Origin: Moraxella osloensis
GTDB lineage: Bacteria > Pseudomonadota > Gammaproteobacteria > Pseudomonadales > Moraxellaceae
Length of the DNA: 64,000 nucleotides
Direction: 5' to 3'
NCBI RefSeq assembly: GCF_009867135.1
Contig: NZ_CP047226.1
Location: forward strand, 2,170,001-2,234,000
The notes below the pieces were generated by a model. It did no database searches, was not told the DNA's origin, and was given only the letters and a program-made list of their open reading frames with translations. The translations under genes and the position numbers were made by a program. Position 1 is the stretch's first letter. Every line of letters starts with the position of its first letter. Shown piece by piece: positions 50,926 through 60,732 of this stretch.

Positions 50926-51894
50926 CTATTGTGATTTATCCGCTTTTTTCATCTGTTGTTTTGAAATATTTTCTTTTGGTAGATATTTTTCTAACGCATC
51001 CGCTTTATGTGCATCATCTGCCAATGGAAAGCCCAATTTGGCGCGCGTTTCTACATAGCTTTGTGCTACCTTACGCGCCAAGGTGCGCACACGCAAAATA
51101 AAGCGCTGACGCTCTGTGACGGAAATCGCCCCACGCGCATCCAACAAGTTAAAGGTATGTGACGCTTTGAGCACCATTTCATACGCAGGCAGCGGCAGAT
51201 TAAGACCGACCAATTTGTCGGCTTGGCTTTCATAAAAATCAAACAACTCAAACATTTTTGCCACATCGGCATGTTCAAAATTGTAGGTCGATTGTTCCAC
51301 TTCATTTTGGTGGAATACATCACCATAGGTGACACGACCAAATTCGCCATCCGTCCATACCAAATCATACACACTGTCCACGCCTTGGATATACATGGCA
51401 AGGCGCTCAAGACCGTACGTGATTTCTCCTGTCACTGGGAAACACTCAATACCACCGACTTGCTGGAAGTAAGTAAACTGGGTAACTTCCATACCATTGA
51501 GCCAAACTTCCCAACCAAGCCCCCATGCGCCAAGCGTTGGTGATTCCCAGTTGTCTTCTACAAAGCGTACATCATGCGTTAAGGTATCGATGCCAATCGC
51601 TTTGAGTGACCCTAAGTACAATTCTTGAATATCAGGTGGATTGGGTTTGAGTACCACTTGGAACTGATAATAATGTTGTAAACGGTTTGGGTTGTCGCCA
51701 TAGCGACCATCCGTGGGACGGCGTGATGGCTGTACATAGGCAGCATGCCAACGCTCTGGACCTAATGCTCGTAAGAAAGTGGCGGTATGAAACGTGCCTG
51801 CACCCATTTCCATATCGTAAGGCTGTAACACCACACAGCCTTTTTCTGCCCAATAATTTTGCAAAGTTAAAATCAATTGTTGAAACGTCATCAT
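50926..51894 (-). CDS. glyQ: Glycyl-tRNA synthetase alpha subunit
   Basis: Contains the class II core of glycyl-tRNA synthetase: [54 protein letters not shown] and [20 protein letters not shown] chose the ATG pair at 51894 (MMTFQQLI, 322 residues); an upstream GTG at 51957 would add 21 residues ([20 protein letters not shown]) of unknown value. Confidence 0.93.
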   Translation of the reverse strand: MMTFQQLILTLQNYWAEKGCVVLQPYDMEMGAGTFHTATFLRALGPERWHAAYVQPSRRPTDGRYGDNPNRLQHYYQFQVVLKPNPPDIQELYLGSLKAIGIDTLTHDVRFVEDNWESPTLGAWGLGWEVWLNGMEVTQFTYFQQVGGIECFPVTGEITYGLERLAMYIQGVDSVYDLVWTDGEFGRVTYGDVFHQNEVEQSTYNFEHADVAKMFELFDFYESQADKLVGLNLPLPAYEMVLKASHTFNLLDARGAISVTERQRFILRVRTLARKVAQSYVETRAKLGFPLADDAHKADALEKYLPKENISKQQMKKADKSQ

Positions 51895-51957
51895 ACGAGA
51901 ATTACCACTATATAGTCGGTGATTAGGCAAACCGTGTTTATCAAAATAGTTATCCAC

Positions 51958-52475
51958 GTGATTTTGATAAAGCGTCAGTTTTTTTAATTAGTCACATTAA
52001 AAATTTAAATTTTTTTGCGTCGCAAATAGCACTTAAAATAGGCGGTACAATTGCCGAACGATATTTTTACTTAAAACGCCCAAAATAGCAAACTTATCCA
52101 ATTTTTTAGCTAGATCTATTGCTATGATTATTGAGCAAATTAAGTTGTGGGCAAAACTACAAAGCATTAAAACAATATACATTTCGCGACAAATCAGTTA
52201 CCGCATTTTAGCACTTTTTTACTAGATTTACGAAAATTCCTGTTACCCTTGAACAAGAGATTTCGACGATTGATTATTGCCTTTTTTTAGCCGGTTTTAG
52301 CCATTTTAATCGCTTTTTTTTAAGATAAATCAGCCAAATTTGATACGTCATCCATTGTCGTTTTAGTTGGGTTTTGACTTTTAATTTTCATCTTTTACCG
52401 CCATAATAACCTATACAAGCTTTTACTTAATTTATGTTAAGTAATTGTTTTTAATAACTTTTCATGAGGTCAACC
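51958..52475. other. Intergenic region between glyQ and a small membrane protein gene
   Basis: About 500 bases, AT-rich, holding promoters for divergent genes. Repeated short T-runs are present, but I see no hairpin-terminator pair, RNA gene or convincing reading frame. Confidence 0.5.
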
Positions 52476-52910
52476 ATGCTTATTTCGGCAAGTGTATTAT
52501 TAGCTGCTACGTCGTTAACTTCTAATTGGTTGTTTTTAATCGTTCTAGTGACTGTCGGTATGCTAGCGATTGCGTTTACCCCTTACCGTTTTGTATTGGG
52601 CTATTTTATGTTAGGTATGGTGTACTGGATTTCGGTGGAAGGGCTGCATTGGGCAGTCATCACGCTGTCATCGTTGACTGGTACGGATGCGTATGTGGCG
52701 GCAATTGGCGTATCGATGATTCCCATTGTGATAGCGTTAAATGGAAAACCCAAGTTTAACAAAGCCGCAAATCAAGCTGCTACTAACCAAGCCATGTTAA
52801 AAAGTAGTGTCCAAATGAGCGCCGGTCATCGTCCTGTGGTATTAGAAAAAGATACTGATTTTCATCAAAACTTTGTTCGTCATGCTTCTGTGTTTGACTC
52901 AAAACACTAA
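52476..52910 (+). CDS. Small membrane protein of unknown function
   Basis: A 144-residue protein. Three or four hydrophobic segments fill residues 1-90 (LLAATSLTSNWLFLIVLVTV, RFVLGYFMLGMVYWISVEGL, AAIGVSMIPIVIALNG). The C-terminal 55 residues are polar (NKAANQAATNQAMLKSSVQM). No family is recognised. ATG 52476 is preceded by GAGGTC and is preferred over 52464. Confidence 0.65.
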   Translation: MLISASVLLAATSLTSNWLFLIVLVTVGMLAIAFTPYRFVLGYFMLGMVYWISVEGLHWAVITLSSLTGTDAYVAAIGVSMIPIVIALNGKPKFNKAANQAATNQAMLKSSVQMSAGHRPVVLEKDTDFHQNFVRHASVFDSKH

Positions 52911-52953
52911 TAACAACCCTATCCCCTTATTGCTAATTAGTAGTAAGTTATTT

Positions 52954-52978
52954 AACCCATCATATTGATGGGTTTTTT
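52954..52978 (+). terminator. Terminator behind the small membrane protein gene
   Basis: AACCCATCA/TGATGGGTT stem followed by T6. Confidence 0.85.
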
Positions 52979-53252
52979 ATGTGCTTTAGCTTGAAAAAGG
53001 TAAAAGGTTCACTGTATAACGCTGCTTAAATACACAAATCAAACGCTTTGATTACAAAAAATGATACTGATATGTTAAACATTACTGTAACTTGGCATGG
53101 ATGCCCTTATAATATATTGTATAACAAAGCTATTAAATCGTTTGTAGTAGCGAATTATAATTTCTTTGAAATGAGTGACTTAAGTATCGTCATTTATTTC
53201 AAGACCTTGCGTATTGCAATATCTATAAAATCTATAATTTTGGAGGACACGT

Positions 53253-54677
53253 ATGTTATCTCAATTAACCCAAATCAAATCAGATCCCCTTGACGTATTA
53301 TTGTTTGCCGTTGGCTTGCGTCTAACCCAACTTGCCAAAATGGGCGATGACAAATTTAAAGGCTTATTAGAAAACCGTAATTTTACCATTCAACTCGGCA
53401 GCGACGCGGAACAAACGTCACGCTATTATGAGATTAATAACGGTACTTTTAGCCAACATGCAGGTCCAGCCAAAGAGCCAACATTGACGATTACCTTTAA
53501 AGACTCAATGACGGGTGTGAAATTGCTCACTAAAGGTGAGGCGACGGCATTTATGACGGGCATCCAAAATGGTGACTTAAAAATGTCCGGTGATTATTCA
53601 CTGCTGATGTGGTTTAACCAAATCGCAAAATTTATTGTGCCAAAAGTACCTGAGCCACTTAAACCTGTGGTTGAACAAGCAAAACCCTTGATTGAAAAAG
53701 CCACACCTTTTGCCAAAGAACTTTGCAGCAAAGCCCTAGCAATGATTGGGGGTATGAGCGCAGGTAAAGCATCTGGCAGCAGCAAATACTTTAATGAAGC
53801 AAACACCAAAGACGTTAATGCTGACAGCGACACACAAGCTGCTAGCAAATTAGACACCCTTAAAGCGAAAGCGGCTGAAATCAAAGATGACGCAGTGGAA
53901 AAATTTGATGAGCTAAAAACCGAAGCCAAAGAGAAACTCGATACCCTCAAAGAAGATGCGAGCGAAAAATTAGCCGATATCAAAGACACTGCTAACGAGA
54001 AACTTGGCGAAACCAAAGAAAAACTGGATGAGGTTAAAGCGCAAGCGGCTGATAAAATTGATGACGCTAAAGAAACTGCTGCTGAAAAGCTTGATGAGGC
54101 GAAAGTCACCAAGGATGATAAACTTTCCGATGCTAAAACCAAGCTTGAAGACGTCAAAGACCAAGCGACTGAAAAATTAGCTGATGTTAAAAGCTTGGCG
54201 GGTGAAAAACTAGACGATGCTAAATCAAAGGTTGACGCGTTAAAAACCCAAGCCGATGACAAACTAGATGCACTAAACGATGAAGCCAAAGAAAAAGTCA
54301 GCGAGGCAAAAGATAAAGTCGAACAGGGTAAGCAAAAGCTGACCGACGAAACAGCCAGTGATTCTGACGTATCTGATAACAAAGCCATCGAAGAGAAGTA
54401 TGAAGCGGCTAAAGATACTATTAACGCTAAAGATAGTACCGCTAAAGCTGAAGAGAGTACGGCAGGTGATGATAGCATCCGTCCTGACAATGTGTTCGCC
54501 AAATCAGCGGATAATGACAACTTGACGCCAGCGCTGCGTAAATCCGCTGAAATTGAGGCAAAGCATGCGTCTGATGAGGTCATTGCCGACAATGTCAAAA
54601 CTAGCGCAGTCACTGATGATAAATCACCTATCACCAATATTTCCATCACCCGTGGTGATAGCTCTCAAGACAAATAA
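53253..54677 (+). CDS. SCP2 sterol-binding domain protein with long repetitive helical tail
   Basis: A 474-residue protein. Residues 1-135 resemble an SCP2 lipid-binding domain (FTIQLGSDAEQTSRYYEING-like, LTITFKDSMTGVKLLTKGEA, LKMSGDYSLLMWFNQIAKF). Residues about 200-370 consist of roughly 11-residue repeats such as AKEKLDTLKED, ASEKLADIKDT and AKEKVSEAKDK. These are rich in Lys, Glu, Asp and Ala and predict one long amphipathic helix, as in LEA proteins or apolipoproteins. The C-terminal 100 residues are polar and probably disordered. No signal peptide. A good GGAGG site precedes ATG 53253. The combination suggests lipid or membrane association; the function is unknown. Confidence 0.82.
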   Translation: MLSQLTQIKSDPLDVLLFAVGLRLTQLAKMGDDKFKGLLENRNFTIQLGSDAEQTSRYYEINNGTFSQHAGPAKEPTLTITFKDSMTGVKLLTKGEATAFMTGIQNGDLKMSGDYSLLMWFNQIAKFIVPKVPEPLKPVVEQAKPLIEKATPFAKELCSKALAMIGGMSAGKASGSSKYFNEANTKDVNADSDTQAASKLDTLKAKAAEIKDDAVEKFDELKTEAKEKLDTLKEDASEKLADIKDTANEKLGETKEKLDEVKAQAADKIDDAKETAAEKLDEAKVTKDDKLSDAKTKLEDVKDQATEKLADVKSLAGEKLDDAKSKVDALKTQADDKLDALNDEAKEKVSEAKDKVEQGKQKLTDETASDSDVSDNKAIEEKYEAAKDTINAKDSTAKAEESTAGDDSIRPDNVFAKSADNDNLTPALRKSAEIEAKHASDEVIADNVKTSAVTDDKSPITNISITRGDSSQDK

Positions 54678-54699
54678 GCCATTGTCATTAAATTATAAA

Positions 54700-54730
54700 A
54701 AACAATCACTTTAGGTGGTTGTTTTTTTTT
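54700..54730 (+). terminator. Terminator of the SCP2 gene
   Basis: AACAATCAC/GGTGGTTGTT stem followed by T9, just ahead of the bioB promoter region (a TATGAT lies at 54733-54738). Confidence 0.8.
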
Positions 54731-54789
54731 GGTATGATGAGACACCTTTTATCATTTTAATCTTTGTTTTAATTAGGATTATAGCTGTC

Positions 54790-55860
54790 ATGGCAGACTT
54801 ATTAAATGTTCAACAATCACAACAACCGATTGGCACCACACTGACCACCCAAAGCCGCCCAACTCGCGAGCAAATCCAAGCTTGGTTTGAACTACCTCTG
54901 ATGGATTTACTGTTGCTCGCGCAAAACAAACTTCGCGAACACTTTCCACCCAATGCGGTACAAGTCAGTACCCTGCTATCAATAAAAACAGGCAATTGTC
55001 CTGAAGATTGCGGCTATTGCTCACAGTCAGGACACCATAGCACTGACTTACAACCTGAAAAGAAAATCGAAGTAGAAAAAGCGATTATCGAGGCCAAAAA
55101 AGCCAAAGCCGCTGGCTCCAGCCGTTTTTGTATGGGTGCGGCATGGAAGCACCCAAACGATAGAGATATGCCCTATGTGATTGAGCTGATTAAAGAAGTC
55201 AAAGCATTAGGGTTAGAAACCTGCATGACGCTTGGCATGTTATCGGGTAACCAAGCGCAAGTACTTGCTGAAGCGGGACTAGATTACTATAACCATAACC
55301 TTGATACCTCACGCGAGTACTACAACCATATCGTCTCAACGCGTAGTTATGATGACCGTCTAACTACCCTTGACCATGTGCGTCAAGCAGGCATTAATAT
55401 TTGCTCAGGTGGTATCATCGGTATGGGTGAAAGTCGTGATGACCGTATCAATCTACTGACAGAACTGGCTAATTTGCCAAAACCCCCTGAATCAGTCCCA
55501 ATCAATATGCTAGTACCCATTGAAGGCACGCCGATTGCAGATCAGCTGCAAGGCACGCGCTTGCCTGTGCTTGAGTGGATTCGTACCATTGCTGTTACGC
55601 GCCTTGCTTGCCCAACCAGCTATGTGCGTATTGCCGCAGGTCGTGAAGGCCTAACCGATGCAGAGCAAGCCATGTTGTTTATGGCAGGTGCCAATTCTTT
55701 CTTTTATGGGAATCGTTTATTGACCACCGATAATGCTACCACCAATCATGATGATCAGTTGATTGCCGATTTAGGGTTGACGGTTGAGAAAGCCGAGCCT
55801 AGACAAATCCCGGTGACCAATGCGATGAATGGTCGCATCGGGAGTTTGGCTGTCGTTTGA
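54790..55860 (+). CDS. bioB: Biotin synthase
   Basis: A 356-residue radical-SAM enzyme inserting sulfur into dethiobiotin. The [4Fe-4S] cysteines are C70, C74 and C77 ([13 protein letters not shown]). [27 protein letters not shown] and the arginine-bearing YVRIAAGRE are also conserved. ATG 54790 gives [12 protein letters not shown]; upstream in-frame codons are hydrophobic noise. Confidence 0.96.
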   Translation: MADLLNVQQSQQPIGTTLTTQSRPTREQIQAWFELPLMDLLLLAQNKLREHFPPNAVQVSTLLSIKTGNCPEDCGYCSQSGHHSTDLQPEKKIEVEKAIIEAKKAKAAGSSRFCMGAAWKHPNDRDMPYVIELIKEVKALGLETCMTLGMLSGNQAQVLAEAGLDYYNHNLDTSREYYNHIVSTRSYDDRLTTLDHVRQAGINICSGGIIGMGESRDDRINLLTELANLPKPPESVPINMLVPIEGTPIADQLQGTRLPVLEWIRTIAVTRLACPTSYVRIAAGREGLTDAEQAMLFMAGANSFFYGNRLLTTDNATTNHDDQLIADLGLTVEKAEPRQIPVTNAMNGRIGSLAVV

Positions 55861-55868
55861 TATGCCAA

Positions 55869-55893
55869 GAAACCGCCCAAGTGGCGGTTTTTT
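55869..55893 (+). terminator. Hairpin between bioB and bioF
   Basis: AAACCGCC/GGCGGTTT stem with a short CAAGT loop and a T-run. It lies eight bases behind bioB, so bioF is probably partly or separately transcribed. Confidence 0.8.
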
Positions 55894-55932
55894 CTTAGAT
55901 GTTTTAACGATGCTTTAACAGAGTTCAACAGT

Positions 55933-57084
55933 ATGTTAGTCAATTTTGCCCTTCAATCAGCTCTTGATGAACAGCGCCAAAAAGACCTGTATCGTCAACT
56001 GATACCCATTAGGCAAGGCGTGACGCCCACCATTGACATAGATGGCAAAACCTACGTCAACTTTGCCAGCAACGATTATTTGGGACTTGCCACCGACCCG
56101 CAACTCATACAAGCGTTTAGCCAAGCTGCAAAAACTATCCAGCAAGTGGGTAGTGGCGCGTCGCACTTGATTACGGGGCATACGCTTTGGCATGAACAAT
56201 TGGATACCACCCTTGCCCAAGTGACAGGCTATGAGCGGGCTTTAACTTTTAGCACAGGGTATATGGCAAATGTCGGTGTGATTCAAGCGTTGTGTGGTAA
56301 AGATAGCGAGATTTTTAGTGATAAGCTCAATCATGCCTCCATTGTCGATGGGGCAATCCTTAGCCGTGCCAAAGTCATGCGTTTTGGGCATCGCAATTAT
56401 AGCCAATTAGAACAATTGCTGTCGCAAAGTAGCGCTAAGCAAAAACTGATTGTCACTGATCATATTTTTAGTATGGATGGTACGATTGCCGATTTGGATG
56501 CGCTGCATGCGTTAGCTACTCGTTATGAATGTGCCTTGATGGTAGATGATGCCCACGGTTTTGGTTTGCCCTATCAGGCTTATAAAAAAGCCCAACCGCA
56601 AGCGGATATCTATATCGGTACCTTTGGTAAAGCGATAGGTACCAGTGGCGCATTTGTCGCAGGTTCGAGTGAGTTGATTGAGTATGTGACCAATTTTGCC
56701 CGTTCATTTATTTATACCACGGCGATGCCCCCTGTGCTTGCCAGCGTGACTAAAACTAGCATAGCCATGTCGCATACCGATACTTTGCGCAGTGACCAAT
56801 TGCTTGCTAATATCAAACAGCTCAGTCAAGGGCTATTGCAGCAAAATTGGCAAGTTGGTATTGATAATCAAATACCGACCACAGCCATTATTCCTGTGGT
56901 CATTGGCAATAATGATAGAACCCTGCAGCTTGCCAACGCGTTAAAATCTCGCGGTTTTTGGGTGTCAGCCATCCGCCCACCCACGGTGCCGGTAGGCACA
57001 GCACGGCTACGCTTTTGTGTGAGCGCTCGTCATAGCGAACAACAAATCTCGGATTTACTTGCCATGATGCAAACTTTAAAATAA
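55933..57084 (+). CDS. bioF: 8-amino-7-oxononanoate synthase
   Basis: A 383-residue PLP enzyme that joins pimeloyl-ACP (or -CoA) with alanine in biotin synthesis. The PLP lysine is K233 in GTFGKAIGTSGAF. YVNFASNDYLGLA, GSGASHLITGHT and DDAHGFG are characteristic of the family. Confidence 0.95.
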   Translation: MLVNFALQSALDEQRQKDLYRQLIPIRQGVTPTIDIDGKTYVNFASNDYLGLATDPQLIQAFSQAAKTIQQVGSGASHLITGHTLWHEQLDTTLAQVTGYERALTFSTGYMANVGVIQALCGKDSEIFSDKLNHASIVDGAILSRAKVMRFGHRNYSQLEQLLSQSSAKQKLIVTDHIFSMDGTIADLDALHALATRYECALMVDDAHGFGLPYQAYKKAQPQADIYIGTFGKAIGTSGAFVAGSSELIEYVTNFARSFIYTTAMPPVLASVTKTSIAMSHTDTLRSDQLLANIKQLSQGLLQQNWQVGIDNQIPTTAIIPVVIGNNDRTLQLANALKSRGFWVSAIRPPTVPVGTARLRFCVSARHSEQQISDLLAMMQTLK

Positions 57085-57098
57085 AAGCTATTTGCAGA

Positions 57099-57156
57099 CT
57101 TTTTTAGGGCAAGTTTATTTAGAGTAAGCTGATTTAGGGTAAGCTTATTTAGTTGC
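57099..57156. repeat. Four tandem 15-bp repeats upstream of hemJ
   Basis: Units start at 57099, 57114, 57129 and 57144 with the core TTTAGGGTAAG. The array ends about 20 bases before the hemJ start. Confidence 0.75.
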
Positions 57157-57175
57157 ATCATCATCGGGGTAAGCA

Positions 57176-57619
57176 ATGACAGAATATTTTTTATGGTTTA
57201 AAGCTTGGCATGTGATTTCATTGGTGTGTTGGTTTGCCGCGATTTTTTATCTACCACGCTTGTTTGTGTATCATGCCATGAGTGCCGATAAAATCAGTCA
57301 AGAGCGATTTGCATTGATGGAGCGTAAACTGTATCGCGGCATCATGACACCTGCGATGATTGCCACTTGGATTTTTGGCTTGTGTATGCTACTACCCAAT
57401 TGGGACAGTTATAAAACCCAAGTTTGGCTACATATCAAGCTAGCCTGCGTCATTGCGTTGACGGTATATCATATAGCTTGTGGTCGATTTCGCTTAAAAC
57501 TCATTGATAACCCTAGTTATAAAACCCATGTTTTTTGGCGGTGGTTTAATGAGGTGCCGGTGTTTATTTTGGTCGCCGTGGTGATTTTGGTGATTGTTAA
57601 ACCGCAATTTGGCGCGTAA
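57176..57619 (+). CDS. hemJ: Protoporphyrinogen oxidase HemJ
   Basis: A 147-residue four-helix membrane protein of the HemJ/UPF0093 family, which oxidises protoporphyrinogen IX in haem synthesis of many gammaproteobacteria. The N-terminal WFKAWHVISLVCWFAAIFYL, PRLFVYH and the central MTPAMIATWIFG are typical. The conserved His (H12) is present. Confidence 0.9.
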   Translation: MTEYFLWFKAWHVISLVCWFAAIFYLPRLFVYHAMSADKISQERFALMERKLYRGIMTPAMIATWIFGLCMLLPNWDSYKTQVWLHIKLACVIALTVYHIACGRFRLKLIDNPSYKTHVFWRWFNEVPVFILVAVVILVIVKPQFGA

Positions 57620-57663
57620 TCATTTTGGCACTTCATGGGTCAAATCACAGCGCAAGGGTTCAA

Positions 57664-58374
57664 TCATAGAAGGTTGCCATGATTGCCTGTGCTATTTTCG
57701 GTGAGCGCAAGGTGTAAATACGGGTCAAGGTCAGCTTGTTTGAGCAGCCAATCGACATAATCAGGCGGCAAGTCTTTAATAGCAACCCCTTTATGTTTAC
57801 CAAAGCGCATTACCGTGGGTTTTCGGGCATGTTCACTGGCTTGATACAGCTGTGCCATATCGGTGATTCGATGCTGATTGCAGATAGCTTTTAATACTAA
57901 AAAGGTAAACCAAATATCGTATTTGGCACCATGCGCGAATTTGATATTTTTTTTGGCAACCTGCGGCTCAAAAAAACACAGTAACGCACCCAAACTATGG
58001 CTATCTAACTGCGGGAAAAAATGCCGTGCCAGTGCCAAAGTGCAAATACGCTTAATGTTTGATAAATCACATTTGGCATTGGTCAGTACGTCAGCATCAA
58101 AGTCGATATTGTGCCCAATAAGATACTCGCAGTCTTCTGGTAACCCAAAATCAGTATGCGGCGGCTTGTCTGCCACATCGTCGTCAAAAATCCCTGTGAT
58201 GGCTTGGCTGCCCAAAGTAATTTTTTTGTGTGGGTTAAAGCGCTGCTCAAAGGCGTTGTGGGTCTGTAATATCAGCTCGCCTGCTGGACTAAACACCACG
58301 CCAATGTAGGCAATTTCGGTTGCATGTGGCTCAACCAATCCATGCGCTTCTGTATCTAAAATATAACTACTCAT
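57664..58374 (-). CDS. DEDDh 3'-5' exonuclease with C-terminal DUF3820
   Basis: A 236-residue protein. The N-terminal exonuclease fold shows DTEAHGL (D and E), LIGHNIDFDADVL and a final HGAKYDIW. The C-terminal 45 residues (MRFGKHKGVAIKDLPPDYVD) are the DUF3820 module known from ExoX-like and putative quorum-sensing-regulated nucleases. ATG 58374 (MSSYILDTE) is chosen; an upstream start at 58419 adds 15 residues. Confidence 0.85.
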   Translation of the reverse strand: MSSYILDTEAHGLVEPHATEIAYIGVVFSPAGELILQTHNAFEQRFNPHKKITLGSQAITGIFDDDVADKPPHTDFGLPEDCEYLIGHNIDFDADVLTNAKCDLSNIKRICTLALARHFFPQLDSHSLGALLCFFEPQVAKKNIKFAHGAKYDIWFTFLVLKAICNQHRITDMAQLYQASEHARKPTVMRFGKHKGVAIKDLPPDYVDWLLKQADLDPYLHLALTENSTGNHGNLL

Positions 58375-58451
58375 AACCTTAAAACTTACTAAATCGCTCA
58401 ATTCACCCGTTGTAGACAATCATCATACACGATTTGGCGATAGCTTCGTTA

Positions 58452-58498
58452 GGTTTTCAGTATCTTGGGTTTTCGGTATCTTATTTTTAGTATCTTGG
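58452..58498. repeat. Three tandem 15-16-bp repeats between the exonuclease and ktrB genes
   Basis: GGTTTTCRGTATCTT occurs at 58452 and 58468 and in altered form at 58483. The array lies upstream of the exonuclease start. Confidence 0.75.
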
Positions 58499-58605
58499 GT
58501 GCACCAATCGCTATCTACATCAATCGCTGTCTAAAGGTTCTGCTTGGTCTTTGCTGCTTCACTAACCCTGTTAAATTAGCCAACTTAGCCAATAAGGGCG
58601 CCAAC

Positions 58606-60003
58606 TCAACCAACAAGGGTATGGGTCTCAGGGTAACGAATACGGGTCGGCTTAGGGGTTGCGATAAAATACGCCAAGGTTAACGGTCCAAGACGCCCCA
58701 TATACATCATAAACATAATCACACATTGCCCAGGCTCACTCAAGGTCGGGGTGAAATTTCGCGATAACCCGACCGTTGACGATGCTGATATCACTTCAAA
58801 TAAAATATCAACCAAGTGCCCTTCTGGCTCACATATGGTTAAAATAAACGCCGCTAAAGCAATCATCAAAATCGAGGTGCTCATCACCGCAAACGATTTT
58901 TTTACCAAGTGATCAGAGATAGCACGATGAAAAATCGTCACTTGCGGGTGCTGACGCAAATACGCCCTAGTCGATGCTAGGATAACCACAAAGGTACCGA
59001 TTTTGATACCGCCACCTGTGGACATTGAGCCTGCACCAATAAACATCAATATAAAGGTCAATAACGTACTGGCATCTGTCACTTGGCTATAATCAACATT
59101 ATTAAAACCTGCGGTACGTGACGCCACCGCCATAAACCAAGATGCAAACCACTGCCCAGCTTCGCTCAATCCGCCAATCGTTTTGGCATTATGACGCTCA
59201 AGCAACCAATACAGTATACAACCAATGATATTGAGCGCTAACGTGCCCAAAATCATGACCTTGGTGTGCAGGGTAAATTTTTGCCAGCGCTTGTGTTTGA
59301 TGATATCTAAAATCACCAAAAACCCGATACCGCCTGTGATAATCAGCAAACTTATGATAAAACTAATCATCGGCTGGTGCACATAGGCAGTCATATTGTT
59401 GCCATTTAGCGCAAAACCTGCATTGTTAAATGCTGAGATACACAGAAAAAACGCTTCATACATCGCATCTTTTAGCCCTTTTAGCGGTGCTAACAATAGC
59501 GTTAACCCTAAAAAACCCAAGCTCTCGGTGATAAAGGCAATTTTAATTACCGCTTTGGCGGTACTGCCAATTTGGTTGCTATGAGTACCCAACGCTTCTT
59601 GTGCTGTGATTGAGCCTGATAATCCCATTTTACCTTGCAGACTGGTCAATACCAAAATTGCAAAGGTCATAAAGCCTAGACCGCCAAATTGAATCAGCGC
59701 GGCAATCACCAGTTGTCCAAACGTGGTATAGTTAGCGGTATCTACGACATTTAGTCCCGTGACGGTCACCGCAGACGTCGCAGTAAAGGCTGCCGCTAGG
59801 ATACTAATCGGTTGAATCGTTGCGATTGGCAATGACAGCAAAACCGTCCCAATCACAATTAACGCTAAAAATCCCAAGGACAAAATAGCAGGCGATGACA
59901 GCTGCAGTCCTTGTTTGGTAGGCGGCTCTAGGTCGTGAGCACTGGGTTTTGATTTATCAACAATCTTTGGTTTGTCGCCTTTTTTGACTTCACGAAACGG
60001 CAT
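58606..60003 (-). CDS. TrkH/KtrB-family potassium transporter
   Basis: A 465-residue inner-membrane channel-like subunit. Four M1-P-M2 repeats with selectivity-filter sequences can be seen, for example SAVTVTGLNVVDT, CISAFNNAGFALNG, VASRTAGFNNVD and ISASSTVGLSRN. The partner is the RCK-domain protein encoded 34 bases upstream. Confidence 0.9.
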   Translation of the reverse strand: MPFREVKKGDKPKIVDKSKPSAHDLEPPTKQGLQLSSPAILSLGFLALIVIGTVLLSLPIATIQPISILAAAFTATSAVTVTGLNVVDTANYTTFGQLVIAALIQFGGLGFMTFAILVLTSLQGKMGLSGSITAQEALGTHSNQIGSTAKAVIKIAFITESLGFLGLTLLLAPLKGLKDAMYEAFFLCISAFNNAGFALNGNNMTAYVHQPMISFIISLLIITGGIGFLVILDIIKHKRWQKFTLHTKVMILGTLALNIIGCILYWLLERHNAKTIGGLSEAGQWFASWFMAVASRTAGFNNVDYSQVTDASTLLTFILMFIGAGSMSTGGGIKIGTFVVILASTRAYLRQHPQVTIFHRAISDHLVKKSFAVMSTSILMIALAAFILTICEPEGHLVDILFEVISASSTVGLSRNFTPTLSEPGQCVIMFMMYMGRLGPLTLAYFIATPKPTRIRYPETHTLVG

Positions 60004-60037
60004 ATCTACACCTAATTACTTTTGCGTGAGTGGTGGG

Positions 60038-60697
60038 TTAAATAGCCGTTTGCCGAATGGCTTTGGCAAGGCGACGCAGCGCTTGGGTATCACCCCCTAC
60101 CACCAACTTATCACCACCTTGAAAGAAAAAGCCATCGGGTAATTGGTTAAAGATTTGCTGGTTGCGTTTTAGCATGATAAAGATAATATCGGGATGGCTG
60201 TGTTGGACATCCGACCACGGGTGCCCTCGCCACTGCTCAGGCGGGTCTAGGCGAACCAAAAACTGCTCGTCACCCAACGCCATGTATTGTTTGACCATCG
60301 GATAGTTCATCTTTTGGGCAATACGAACCCCCATGTCTTGTTCGGGGTGAATAATATTATTCACCCCTAAGCTTTGTAGGATTTGGTGATGGGAGTCGGT
60401 TTTGGCTTTCACCCATAGGTTTTGTACGTTCAGGCTCAGTAGATTGAGTGTACATAGCAAGCTGGCTTCAAGGTTATCACCAATGCTCACGAGCACCCCG
60501 TCGAAACTTGCAAGGTCAAGCTCTTCTATGGTGTCTTTGTCGGTGGCGTCAGCAATCACGGCACGGGTGACATATTCACTGATGTCATCGACCAGTTTTT
60601 CATCAATATCAATCGCTAGGACTTGGTTGCCCAATTTTTCAAGCTCTTTGGCACAGGTAATACCAAAAACACCCAGTCCGATAATGGCAAATTGCAT
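60038..60697 (-). CDS. TrkA/KtrA-family potassium uptake regulator
   Basis: A 219-residue peripheral subunit. The N-terminal Rossmann fold has IGLGVFG and the acidic D in LAIDIDE; a C-terminal RCK-C domain follows. It gates the K+ transporter in response to NAD(H) or ATP/ADP. ATG 60697 (MQFAIIGLGVFG) is the family start; upstream codons lie next to the IS30 end. Confidence 0.88.
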   Translation of the reverse strand: MQFAIIGLGVFGITCAKELEKLGNQVLAIDIDEKLVDDISEYVTRAVIADATDKDTIEELDLASFDGVLVSIGDNLEASLLCTLNLLSLNVQNLWVKAKTDSHHQILQSLGVNNIIHPEQDMGVRIAQKMNYPMVKQYMALGDEQFLVRLDPPEQWRGHPWSDVQHSHPDIIFIMLKRNQQIFNQLPDGFFFQGGDKLVVGGDTQALRRLAKAIRQTAI

Positions 60698-60732
60698 TAT
60701 ATTTTTCCTTTTTGATATTTTTTTACTTGGCG

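Noticed and set aside
53048-53293. 81-codon frame ahead of the SCP2 gene
   Set aside because: It overlaps the well-supported SCP2 start and ribosome-binding site and shows no domain.
53594-54649. Long minus-strand reading frame (351 codons) opposite the SCP2 gene
   Set aside because: It is Ser/Ala/Leu low-complexity sequence produced by the Lys/Asp/Glu repeats of the true gene on the other strand.
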